Origin: Thiobacillus sp. UBA2487
GTDB lineage: Bacteria > Pseudomonadota > Gammaproteobacteria > Burkholderiales > Sulfuriferulaceae
Assembly (NCBI GenBank): GCA_002341815.1
Contig: DDOT01000149.1
Coordinates: 420-6,240, forward strand
Direction: 5' to 3'
DNA: 5,821 nt
This document shows positions 1 through 5,821 of the stretch, in pieces; positions within the stretch are counted from its first letter, which is position 1, and every line of letters starts with the position of its first letter. A model generated the notes under the pieces. That model was not told where the DNA came from. It worked only from the letters and a program-made list of their open reading frames with translations, and ran no database searches. The position numbers and the translations under genes are program-made.

Positions 1-350
1 CCGACAACTGGCTGGGCGACATTCAACATTTTGAGGGTTTTCACTGGCATGGCGAAACATTCAGCCTGCCAGCCAATGCGACACCGCTGATGAACAGCCG
101 GTGGTGTGCCAACCAAGGTTTTGTGCTCAACAACCTGCACCTTGGCTTGCAATGTCATGTTGAAATGACTGCCGACATGATTCTCAGTTGGTGTACCGAA
201 GGTGCCGACGAATTGGCAGAGGCCAGCGCCAGCCCGGCCGTGCAACCTGCCCATGCCATGCAACAAGACCTGCAACCCCGCTTGAACGCCTTGCATGGTA
301 TAGCCGACCGACTCTACGGTCGGTGGATAAAAGGATTGAAATCTGCATGA
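1..350 (+). CDS. Class I glutamine amidotransferase, C-terminal part (5' end outside window)
   Basis: This is the last 115 complete codons (reading from base 3) of a protein resembling the stand-alone GuaA-like class I glutamine amidotransferases, which release ammonia from glutamine for transfer to an acceptor. Visible signatures are the HWHGE block (residues 14-18 of the fragment), followed by a SLPANATPL segment and the catalytic His and Glu in GLQCHVEMT (His at bases 156-158, Glu at 162-164). Most relatives have a G-x-Q-[FC]-H-x-E arrangement here. The nucleophilic Cys elbow lies upstream of the window and cannot be checked. After the catalytic dyad comes an Ala/Gln-rich helical tail ending RWIKGLKSA. 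The stop TGA overlaps the ATG of the next gene. The acceptor substrate is unknown; such stand-alone domains are often annotated only as GMP synthase-like. The family call is fairly sure, the specific reaction is not. Confidence 0.85.
   Translation, partial: DNWLGDIQHFEGFHWHGETFSLPANATPLMNSRWCANQGFVLNNLHLGLQCHVEMTADMILSWCTEGADELAEASASPAVQPAHAMQQDLQPRLNALHGIADRLYGRWIKGLKSA
304..323 (+). repeat. Perfect 7-bp inverted repeat at the end of the amidotransferase gene
   Basis: CCGACCG (304-310) and CGGTCGG (317-323) are perfect reverse complements around a 6-base loop, giving a GC-rich RNA hairpin. A flanking G-U pair (303/324) is possible. It lies inside the coding sequence, 23 bases before the start of the next gene and 7 bases before the AAGGA that could serve as its ribosome binding site. 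No U-tract follows, so it is not an intrinsic terminator. A role in translational coupling is conceivable. It may equally be a chance product of the codons for ADRLYGR. Confidence 0.4.
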
Positions 351-610
351 AAGGCCCCATGCAACCTGAAGCACTGCATGTTTTAATCGGGCGGGAATTC
401 AGTTGGAAGGGTGATCGCTACTTGGCCATTGAGGTTATCAATACGCCACTACAGATCATTGCCCAACGCCATGAACCGCATATCCAGACCGATGTTCATG
501 GGCGCGCGCGCCGCATGATGCAAAATGTGACAGTCGGCATCCCCGTCCTTACCAGCGATGGCGAGCATCTGCACCCTGAATTTCTGCTCATTACAGATTG
601 GGCCAAATAA
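347..610 (+). CDS. Conserved-looking hypothetical protein, 87 residues
   Basis: I do not recognise a named family. The 87-residue product is soluble-looking, with no signal peptide, membrane segment or Cys. It alternates short beta-like segments (LHVLIGREFSW, YLAIEVINTPLQIIAQR, VTVGIPVL, EFLLITDW) with charged turns, suggesting a small beta-rich domain. A His-rich stretch (RHEPHIQTDVHGRARR, residues 41-56) stands out. The chosen ATG (347) overlaps the amidotransferase stop as ATGA, the usual sign of translational coupling. AAGGA at 331-335 is 11 bases upstream, slightly far. An in-frame ATG at 359, preceded closely by AAAGG, would give 83 residues and cannot be excluded. Coding is supported by the coupling and by an ordinary soluble-protein composition. 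It stops at TAA 608-610, 101 bases before the clpB stop on the opposite strand. Confidence 0.7.
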   Translation: MKGPMQPEALHVLIGREFSWKGDRYLAIEVINTPLQIIAQRHEPHIQTDVHGRARRMMQNVTVGIPVLTSDGEHLHPEFLLITDWAK

Positions 611-618
611 CCTGTCCC

Positions 619-633
619 GGTTGCATTGCAACC
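619..633 (+). other. Small hairpin just after the 87-residue gene
   Basis: GGTTGC (619-624) and GCAACC (628-633) pair around an ATT loop, 8 bases after the stop of the small gene. The position suits a transcription end, but no run of T follows (AGTAAATGCG), so it is at best a weak terminator or an mRNA 3'-end stabiliser. Confidence 0.35.
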
Positions 634-655
634 AGTAAATGCGTTGGACACCTGC

Positions 656-691
656 GCCGAATAACGCCCCGTATGTCAGACGTTACTCGGC
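656..691 (-). terminator. clpB: Possible clpB terminator hairpin without a U-tract
   Basis: GCCGAATAACG (656-666) and CGTTACTCGGC (681-691) form an 11-bp stem. Its one imperfect position is a G-U wobble on the - strand but an A-C mismatch on the + strand, so the structure is better formed in the clpB transcript. The loop is 14 bases. It begins 20 bases after the clpB stop codon. No U-run follows on the - strand (GCAGGTGTCC), so intrinsic termination is uncertain. It may instead protect the mRNA 3' end or end transcription by another route. Confidence 0.4.
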
Positions 692-711
692 ACTGATCCC
701 AAGAGGAACTA

Positions 712-3297
712 TTACGCTTTTTCAAACACAATATCGCCGTTATGCAAATCCACGCGTATGGTATCTTTTGCGGCAAACTTGCCTGCCAATATTGCTTTGG
801 CCAGCGGATTTTCCAGCTCGGATTGAATAGCCCGTTTGAGCGGTCGCGCACCAAACACAGGATCAAAACCGGCACGCGCCAATTCATCAAGAGCGGCATC
901 CGAGACGGCCATATTCATGCTCAAAGCAGCCAACCGACGCTGCAACGATTGTAACTGCAGTCCGGCAATCGCTCGAATATGTGCACTACCCAACGAATGA
1001 AAGACCACCACCTCGTCTATCCGGTTAATAAATTCGGGACGGAAATATTGCTTAACCTCTTCCATCACCGCGCTTTTCACTGCTTCATACGGCGCATTGC
1101 CCATCTGTTGAATATGTTGCGACCCCAAATTGGAGGTCATCACAATCACTGTGTTACGAAAATCAACCGTCCGTCCTTGTCCGTCAGTTAGCCGGCCGTC
1201 ATCCAACACCTGCAACAAGACATTAAATACATCCGGATGCGCCTTTTCCACCTCATCCAGCAAAATCACGCTGTAAGGTTTGCGCCGCACAGCCTCGGTC
1301 AGCGTTCCGCCTTCTTCGTAGCCCACATAGCCAGGAGGCGCACCGATCAGACGCGACACCGAGTGTTTTTCCATGAATTCACTCATGTCTATTCGCACCA
1401 AGTGTTCTTCGCTGTCAAACAGAAAACCGGCCAGCGTCTTGCACAATTCGGTTTTACCCACCCCGGTTGGTCCTAAAAACAAAAACGAACCATACGGCCG
1501 GTTTGGATCAGCCAACCCCGAACGTGAACGGCGTATCGCGTCGGCGACCAAGGTGACGGCTTCATCCTGCCCGACCACCCGTTGATGCAATACGTCTTCC
1601 ATGTGCAACAACTTATCGCGTTCACCTTCCATCATTTTGGCGACCGGAATGCCGGTGGCACGTGACACCACTTCAGCGATTTCTTCCGCCCCGACTTGCG
1701 TACGCAGCAAACGGTGGGGCGTGGTCTGCTCGCTGGATTCGGCTTGTTGTGCTTGATTCAACTGGGCTTCCAATTGCGGAACACGACCATACTGAATTTC
1801 CGACATTTTCTGCCAGTTGCCTTGCCGACGCGCGTCTTCCATTTCCACACGTGCGCGATCCAATTGTTCCTTGATGTGCTGGGTGCCGGCCACCATTGCC
1901 TTCTCACCCTTCCAGATGGTTTCCAGATCAGCATATTCGCGTTCCAGGCGACCGATTTCTTCTTCCAGCAATCCCAGACGTTTTTGCGATGCGTCATCTT
2001 TTTCGCGACGCACCGCTTCACGCTCGATTTTTAACTGGATCAAGCGGCGATCCAACTTGTCCATCGCCTCGGGTTTGGAATCAATTTCCATCCGCACCCG
2101 CGATGCAGCCTCATCGATCAAATCAATGGCTTTGTCGGGCAAAAAACGATCCGTAATATAGCGATTACTTAACTCGGCCGCTGCCACAATCGCAGGGTCG
2201 GTAATATCGACACCATGATGCACCTCATATTTTTCTTGCAAGCCGCGCAAGATGGCAATGGTATCTTCCACACTCGGCTCGTTGACCAAGACCTTTTGAA
2301 AGCGGCGTTCCAATGCCGCATCTTTTTCAATGTATTGACGATATTCATTCAGGGTGGTTGCACCAATGCAATGCAATTCACCACGCGCCAATGCCGGTTT
2401 CAACATATTACCGGCATCCATGGCACCTTCCGCTTTACCCGCGCCGACCATGGTGTGAATTTCATCAATAAACAAAATCACGCGCCCTTCTTCCTGTGCC
2501 ACTTCTTTCAACACAGATTTCAGGCGTTCTTCAAATTCGCCACGATACTTGGCACCCGCCAGCAAACCGGCCATATCCAACACCAATACACGCTTGTCTT
2601 TCAGGGTTTCCGGCACTTCACCATTAACAATGCGTTGCGCCAGGCCCTCAACAATAGCGGTTTTACCCACACCGGGCTCACCGATCAGCACCGGGTTGTT
2701 TTTGCTGCGTCGTTGCAAAACCTGAACCGTCCGACGAATTTCGTCATCACGACCAATCACAGGATCCAACTTGCCACTGCGCGCACGTTCCGTCAGGTCG
2801 AGGGTGTATTTGTTCAATGCCTCTCGCTGACCTTCTGCGTCAGCCTGATTGACGGACTGCCCGCCACGCATCTGCACCACAGCCGCGTCCAAGGCTTGCC
2901 GTGTCACGCCGTGCTGTTTGATCAAACGCCCGGTTTCCCCTTTATCGTCACAGGCCACCAGTAAAAACAACTCGCTGGCAATAAACTGATCACCACGCTT
3001 TTGCGCTTCTTTATCGGTCAGGTTCAACAGGTTGTTCAAATCACGCGAGATTTGCACGTCTCCCGCATGCCCGTCTACCTTAGGCAACCGTTCAATGGCC
3101 GTTTGCAACGCAGTGCGTAAAGCACGCGCGTTGCCACCCGCACGGGCAATCAGCGAAGACGCTCCACCTTCCTGATTATCCAGTAAGGCCGCCAGCACAT
3201 GCTGCGGTTCAATAAACTGGTTATCTTGGCCGACAGCCAAGCTTTGTGCATCGGACAGGGCTTGTTGAAACTGGGTTGTTAATTTGTCGATACGCAT
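712..3297 (-). CDS. clpB: ATP-dependent disaggregase ClpB (Hsp100)
   Basis: A complete 861-residue ClpB, close to the 857 of E. coli. It is a cytoplasmic hexameric AAA+ machine that, with DnaK/DnaJ/GrpE, threads aggregated proteins through its pore using ATP. Domains: Clp N-domain (about 1-145); NBD1 with Walker A GEPGVGKT (206-213), pore-loop Tyr251, Walker B ending D278-E279 and the Arg331/Arg332 fingers; coiled-coil M-domain (about 405-530), rich in Arg/Glu/Leu; NBD2 with Walker A GPTGVGKT (609-616), pore loop GYVGYE (656-661), Walker B ending D681-E682, Arg759 in FINRIDE, and sensor-2 GARPLKR (816-822). All key residues are intact. The longest open frame adds a TTG codon at 3298-3300, but [10 protein letters not shown] at ATG 3297 matches the usual ClpB N-terminus and has GGAGA six bases upstream. 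The GTG that starts the short ClpB form in E. coli is GTC here (V149). A Met143 codon nearby lacks a clear ribosome site. Heat-shock control is indicated by the sigma-32 promoter upstream. Confidence 0.98.
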   Translation of the reverse strand: MRIDKLTTQFQQALSDAQSLAVGQDNQFIEPQHVLAALLDNQEGGASSLIARAGGNARALRTALQTAIERLPKVDGHAGDVQISRDLNNLLNLTDKEAQKRGDQFIASELFLLVACDDKGETGRLIKQHGVTRQALDAAVVQMRGGQSVNQADAEGQREALNKYTLDLTERARSGKLDPVIGRDDEIRRTVQVLQRRSKNNPVLIGEPGVGKTAIVEGLAQRIVNGEVPETLKDKRVLVLDMAGLLAGAKYRGEFEERLKSVLKEVAQEEGRVILFIDEIHTMVGAGKAEGAMDAGNMLKPALARGELHCIGATTLNEYRQYIEKDAALERRFQKVLVNEPSVEDTIAILRGLQEKYEVHHGVDITDPAIVAAAELSNRYITDRFLPDKAIDLIDEAASRVRMEIDSKPEAMDKLDRRLIQLKIEREAVRREKDDASQKRLGLLEEEIGRLEREYADLETIWKGEKAMVAGTQHIKEQLDRARVEMEDARRQGNWQKMSEIQYGRVPQLEAQLNQAQQAESSEQTTPHRLLRTQVGAEEIAEVVSRATGIPVAKMMEGERDKLLHMEDVLHQRVVGQDEAVTLVADAIRRSRSGLADPNRPYGSFLFLGPTGVGKTELCKTLAGFLFDSEEHLVRIDMSEFMEKHSVSRLIGAPPGYVGYEEGGTLTEAVRRKPYSVILLDEVEKAHPDVFNVLLQVLDDGRLTDGQGRTVDFRNTVIVMTSNLGSQHIQQMGNAPYEAVKSAVMEEVKQYFRPEFINRIDEVVVFHSLGSAHIRAIAGLQLQSLQRRLAALSMNMAVSDAALDELARAGFDPVFGARPLKRAIQSELENPLAKAILAGKFAAKDTIRVDLHNGDIVFEKA

Positions 3298-3303
3298 CAA
3301 TCA

Positions 3304-3308
3304 TCTCC
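3304..3308 (-). promoter_or_regulatory. clpB: clpB ribosome binding site (decides the start)
   Basis: The - strand reads GGAGA here, followed by six bases (including the upstream TTG) and then ATG at 3297-3295. The spacing to ATG is near optimal, whereas TTG at 3300 would leave only three bases. This supports the ATG as the start. Confidence 0.8.
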
Positions 3309-3327
3309 AAAATCAAGTATGTCAACT

Positions 3328-3355
3328 ATATGCGGAATGAAATGACAATTTCAAC
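3328..3355 (-). promoter_or_regulatory. Sigma-32 (heat-shock) promoter of clpB
   Basis: On the - strand GTTGAAA (3355-3349) is followed by a 13-base spacer and CCGCATAT (3335-3328). The sigma-32 (RpoH) consensus is CTTGAAA, 11-16 bases, CCCCATNT. The match is 6/7 in the -35 element and 7/8 in the -10 element, with suitable spacing. Transcription would start near 3320, giving a leader of roughly 23 bases before the ATG that contains the GGAGA site. clpB is a classic sigma-32 regulon member, so position and gene identity agree. Confidence 0.82.
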
Positions 3356-3540
3356 CCGAGCAACCAAAAAATAATCGACACGTTTATCCTGATAAGCATT
3401 CCCACTAACGCTATCGATTGTTTCGCAAAATCCGCGTTATGACCGTCGTTTTAATCATCATACGGAAACGGGACTTGTCGGGTTATCGATTTTGGCCTGT
3501 GCCCGACGCAAGCCGCTTGCCAAAAACCGGGCTCCCCCAT

Positions 3541-3568
3541 TGAACCATTTCGAAGTCAACCTCTCAAA
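3541..3568 (+). promoter_or_regulatory. Tentative sigma-E-like promoter of the LTXXQ gene
   Basis: TGAACCA (3541-3547) and TCAAA (3564-3568) are 16 bases apart. They resemble the envelope-stress sigma factor RpoE pattern GGAACTT, 16 bases, TCNAA in the GAAC core, the TC..A element and the spacing, but the -35 matches only 4 of 7. The predicted start near 3575 would leave a leader of about 37 bases. Some members of the Spy/CpxP family are under envelope-stress control, which makes this reasonable but unproven. I see no better sigma-70 promoter. Confidence 0.3.
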
Positions 3569-3590
3569 GTCTTCGCTTTCCCCTTTTCCA

Positions 3591-3605
3591 CCTTGCTCAC
3601 AAGGA
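3591..3605 (+). promoter_or_regulatory. Ribosome binding site of the LTXXQ gene inside a small hairpin
   Basis: AAGGA (3601-3605) sits six bases before ATG 3612 and fixes the start. CCTTG (3591-3595) and CAAGG (3600-3604) form a 5-bp stem with a CTCA loop whose 3' arm contains most of the Shine-Dalgarno. Such a weak stem might tune translation or be incidental. Confidence 0.55.
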
Positions 3606-3611
3606 ATCATC

Positions 3612-4139
3612 ATGTCATTACGCAATACCTTACTCGCGTTTTCCCTTGCAGCGATCACCCTGCCCGGCATTGCCATGGCGGATAGCGCATCAACCGACAC
3701 CCAGGCTGGCACATCCCCCATGCATCACATGGGCCCTGACATGACCGAGATGATGCACAAACATCTTGACCATTTGAAAACCGATTTACACCTCACCGAT
3801 GCACAACAAGCCGCATGGCAGACCTTTGCCGATCAAGCCATGGATTCAGCCCGTCAAGCCGAAAAAGAACGCAAAGAGATGTGGCAGCATCACCAGGAAA
3901 ACATGACGAACGCACCGGCTCACATGCAAGACATGGCCGATCACATGGCTGAACGCGCCCGAATGATGAGCAAAACGGCAAGTGCGGCCAAAAACCTCTA
4001 TGCCCAGTTATCCCCAGAACAACAACAAACCTTTGACCATGATATGGCTGAACAGCGCCGCCATATGATGAAACGCATGCGCATCATGGGCATGCACGAT
4101 GGACAACCGAACGACCGTTCGGCACCCAACATGCAATAA
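3612..4139 (+). CDS. Secreted Spy/CpxP-type LTXXQ protein, Met- and His-rich (175 residues)
   Basis: A probable periplasmic protein of the LTXXQ (Spy/CpxP) family, whose known members act as ATP-independent chaperones, stress-signalling modulators or metal-responsive proteins. A Sec signal peptide is clear: Arg4, hydrophobic core about 6-20, and an AMA cleavage site before Asp24. The mature part is helical and charged, with the diagnostic LTDAQ at 61-65 followed by AAWQTFADQ, and a second related motif LSPEQ at 133-137 before QQTFD. The length is near Spy (161) and CpxP (166). The mature 152 residues contain 20 Met and 13 His but no Cys, with clusters such as MHHMGPDM (37-44) and MMHKHLDH (47-54). 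This suggests metal binding, perhaps copper or zinc, which is inference. A longer frame starts at 3492, but ATG 3612 has AAGGA and begins the signal peptide. Whether it is a chaperone or a metal-binding protein is undecided. Confidence 0.88.
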   Translation: MSLRNTLLAFSLAAITLPGIAMADSASTDTQAGTSPMHHMGPDMTEMMHKHLDHLKTDLHLTDAQQAAWQTFADQAMDSARQAEKERKEMWQHHQENMTNAPAHMQDMADHMAERARMMSKTASAAKNLYAQLSPEQQQTFDHDMAEQRRHMMKRMRIMGMHDGQPNDRSAPNMQ

Positions 4140-4173
4140 TTAATTACAAATAATTCACGCCAATTGCGGTAAA

Positions 4174-4211
4174 CTCCCTGCATCACGTTTGGGCCCGTTG
4201 CAGGGAGGGAG
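4174..4211 (+). promoter_or_regulatory. Stem-loop overlapping the Shine-Dalgarno of the DUF748 gene
   Basis: CTCCCTGCA (4174-4182) and TGCAGGGAG (4199-4207) are perfect 9-base reverse complements around a 16-base loop. Three more pairs (ACG 4185-4187 with CGT 4196-4198) can form past a two-base bulge. The 3' arm contains the GGAG at 4204-4207, part of the ribosome site of the gene starting at 4217. A second GGAG (4208-4211), five bases before the ATG, stays just outside the stem. The structure could limit ribosome access, as RNA thermometers and other leader switches do. No U-tract follows, so it is not a terminator for the gene upstream. The transcription start is unknown, so whether the left arm is always in the mRNA is unproven. 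Confidence 0.5.
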
Positions 4212-4216
4212 TTGGC

Positions 4217-5821
4217 ATGCACATTCGATTACTGACGGTTGTACGCACCATTACGCTGTCCTGCATCGCCCTGCTGGTCGTCTTGTTGCTGATCAGCGGA
4301 CCTTTGCTCAACCCGATTATTCAACGCGTATTGCCTTGGATAGGCCAGCAACAATTGGACAGCCAACTGAGTGTCGCCAGCATCCACTTTAACCCGTTTA
4401 CGCTACAACTTGATATTGATCATCTCAGACTCAACCAAACCAATGGCCAGCCGCTGGCCAGCATCAACCACATCCACGCACACGCCAGTTGGCGCAGCTT
4501 GCTTGGCCTGAGATGGCAGCTTGACAAGCTGATCATCGATCAACCTTACGCCCGGTTACAACAAAGTGCAGACGGCAAACTTAACTGGGATGCCCTGATC
4601 GCCCGTGTAAAGCAACACCGCTCACCGACCCCAAGCGTCATGCCGCGTTTGCTTTTTAAAAACATACAGATACAACAAGGCAACTTCCAGTACACCTCGC
4701 TCAGCCCCATGCGTCAACCTTGGCAATTCAGCCTGTCATCTGTTGATTTTGCGCTCGACCAATTGTCTTCGCTCGAAAACCAGACTGGCCACTACACCCT
4801 GCGTGCCACTTTGCCTGACCAACATGGCAATCTGCTCTGGAATGGTCACTTCGCTCTGACACCCTTGCATTCTGATGGACACCTGGAACTGCACGGCATC
4901 GATCTGACCAAACTCACCCCTATCCTGCCCATATCGTTTCAGCAACCCATCAAACACGGCATTATTTCTACCCAGGTCGATTACCAAGCCGATGTCTTGC
5001 ATCACCAACTGACACTCAACGTACCCAAGGCACACCTGTCGTTGATAGCGCCCGAGATTGCGCTCAGCTTGCCCGCGCTCAGCACACCGTTACGCTTGCG
5101 GGGACAAGCACTTGATATCAACGCAGCATTGAAAGTAAATCAACATGTAAATGTCACCATTTCACAAACCCTGCTGACTGCCTTACAGGCCAGCGCAGGC
5201 AATACGCCGCTGTTTAATTTGGGAAGCTTGCAGTTGACAGACATCCGGCTCAATCCGGCAATACATCATCTGCAAATAAACACGTTACACCTGAATGCCT
5301 TGTCCACCCAACTTACCCGTAACCAGCACGGCCAGCTCAACTGGCCACTGACAACGGCCTCGCAATCCGCCGGTCATGCAACGCAGCCCTCCGCCCACCC
5401 CCCTGTCACTCACAAATCACAAGTGCAGATTGCTGACCATGCCACCCCGTGGACCATCGGTCTCAACCACTTTAGCGTAAGCAACCTGCAGGTCGGGTTG
5501 CAAGATTTACAGTCAACCGCCCCCATCCGCCTGACGCTCAACCACGGACAACTGCAACTCGAACATTTGAGCTGGCCGCTCAGCAATACCGTGCCGATTA
5601 AACTGGCACTCAGCAATCAGGCCGGCGGCATCATGACCCTGCAAGGGTCCTATCAACCCAACATCAACAGCGGCCAATTCGACACCCGGATCAAGGCATG
5701 GTCGCTGCTGCCGGTCGCCCCGTTGATCAGCCAGTTTGCACGCCTGACCTTGGCTCAGGCTGATTTATCCACACAAGGCCATCTGGCATTCCAACCGGCC
5801 AAAACCGGTCTGAACCTGACT
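4217..5821 (+). CDS. AsmA-like DUF748 envelope protein, N-terminal part (3' end outside window)
   Basis: The frame is open from ATG 4217 to the last base: 535 codons with no stop. DUF748 proteins usually run about 1000 residues or more, so perhaps half is missing. Residues 1-10 are basic and 11-35 form one hydrophobic signal-anchor helix, so the rest should lie in the periplasm. The family-typical start follows: FNPFTLQLDIDHLRL (58-72), a Trp-x-Ser-Leu segment (92-95), and DG-KLNW (119-124). A related HGQLNW recurs at 371-376, then a low-complexity Ser/Thr/His/Pro linker (about 379-405), then PWTIGLNHFSVSNLQVGL (411-428), typical of the next repeat. AsmA-like proteins (TamB, YhdP, YdbH relatives) form long beta-rich structures linked to phospholipid transport or outer-membrane integrity; extension to this protein is inference. 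The start is supported by GGAGGGAG upstream and by an in-frame stop at 4151. The 77-base gap after the LTXXQ gene makes cotranscription possible. Confidence 0.85.
   Translation, partial: MHIRLLTVVRTITLSCIALLVVLLLISGPLLNPIIQRVLPWIGQQQLDSQLSVASIHFNPFTLQLDIDHLRLNQTNGQPLASINHIHAHASWRSLLGLRWQLDKLIIDQPYARLQQSADGKLNWDALIARVKQHRSPTPSVMPRLLFKNIQIQQGNFQYTSLSPMRQPWQFSLSSVDFALDQLSSLENQTGHYTLRATLPDQHGNLLWNGHFALTPLHSDGHLELHGIDLTKLTPILPISFQQPIKHGIISTQVDYQADVLHHQLTLNVPKAHLSLIAPEIALSLPALSTPLRLRGQALDINAALKVNQHVNVTISQTLLTALQASAGNTPLFNLGSLQLTDIRLNPAIHHLQINTLHLNALSTQLTRNQHGQLNWPLTTASQSAGHATQPSAHPPVTHKSQVQIADHATPWTIGLNHFSVSNLQVGLQDLQSTAPIRLTLNHGQLQLEHLSWPLSNTVPIKLALSNQAGGIMTLQGSYQPNINSGQFDTRIKAWSLLPVAPLISQFARLTLAQADLSTQGHLAFQPAKTGLNLT

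Larger units (their letters stand above)
3298..3611. other. Divergent intergenic region between clpB and the LTXXQ gene
   Basis: These 314 bases separate two divergent genes and should hold both promoters. The clpB-proximal part (to about 3470) is AT-rich and contains the sigma-32 promoter. The middle (3471-3540) is GC-richer and holds two imperfect or short inverted repeats: GTCGGG/CCCGAC (3477-3482 and 3502-3507, 19-base loop, extendable with bulges to GG-A-CTT/AAG-CC) and GCAAG/CTTGC (3508-3512 and 3516-3520). The part next to the LTXXQ gene is pyrimidine-rich on the + strand. Open frames extend into it on both strands, but they lack a recognisable product or ribosome site, so I call no gene here. 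Confidence 0.6.

Noticed and set aside
2215..2964. 249-codon open frame on the + strand opposite clpB
   Set aside because: It lies wholly antisense to clpB, whose domains are intact. Its product, rich in Phe, Gln, His and Thr, is typical of an antisense shadow.
3298..3300. TTG as an alternative clpB start
   Set aside because: It adds one residue before [10 protein letters not shown], sits too close to the GGAGA site, and the next codon is an ATG matching the usual ClpB N-terminus.
3406..3439. TAACGC/GCGTTA inverted repeat as an operator
   Set aside because: Six-base arms with a 22-base spacer are expected by chance, and no neighbouring regulator gene supports an operator.
3492..3611. N-terminal extension of the LTXXQ protein from ATG 3492
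   Set aside because: The extension (MACARRKPLAKNR...) would bury the signal peptide. The internal ATG at 3612 has a proper Shine-Dalgarno.
3458..3721. 87-codon open frame on the - strand across the intergenic region and the LTXXQ signal-peptide region
   Set aside because: It lies opposite a well-supported secreted-protein gene start, has no recognisable product, and ends in the intergenic block. Most likely a chance frame.
4107..4122. Inverted repeat CCGAAC/GTTCGG near the end of the LTXXQ gene as a terminator
   Set aside because: It lies inside the coding sequence, 14 bases before the stop codon, and no U-tract follows. Only a 6-bp stem.
4189..4392. 67-codon + strand frame overlapping the start of the DUF748 gene
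   Set aside because: It is out of frame with the clear signal-anchor and FNPFTL-type AsmA-like sequence and has no features of its own.

Overview
The window looks like ordinary chromosome from a Gram-negative proteobacterium of moderate GC content. The ClpB sequence resembles betaproteobacterial ClpB (for example the [10 protein letters not shown] stretch at the M-domain/NBD2 junction). That placement rests on remembered family resemblance, not a search. No mobile element, CRISPR array, tRNA or rRNA gene, or phage gene is visible.

Layout, left to right. (1) On the + strand is the 3' end of a class I glutamine amidotransferase (1-350). It overlaps by ATGA with an 87-residue protein of unknown function (347-610), and the two look like a translationally coupled pair. 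(2) A short convergent gap (611-711) holds two hairpins without U-tracts. (3) On the - strand is a complete clpB (712-3297), the Hsp100 disaggregase. It starts at an ATG one codon inside the longest open frame and is preceded by a good Shine-Dalgarno and a convincing sigma-32 (heat-shock) promoter. (4) A 314-base divergent intergenic region (3298-3611) follows. (5) On the + strand is a secreted, Met/His-rich Spy/CpxP-type LTXXQ protein (3612-4139). (6) After a 77-base gap comes the N-terminal 535 codons of a large AsmA-like DUF748 envelope protein, which runs off the right end.

Functionally, the centre is a stress and proteostasis neighbourhood. ClpB rescues cytoplasmic aggregates under heat-shock control. 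Divergent from it are a probable periplasmic chaperone or metal-binding protein and an inner-membrane-anchored AsmA-like protein of the kind linked to outer-membrane lipid homeostasis. The genes are not one operon, since clpB faces the other way, so a joint function is only suggested.

I found no strong evidence for a previously undescribed system. The observations most worth checking are a 9-bp inverted repeat that would pair with the Shine-Dalgarno of the DUF748 gene, the Met/His-rich LTXXQ protein, and the uncharacterised small protein coupled to the amidotransferase.
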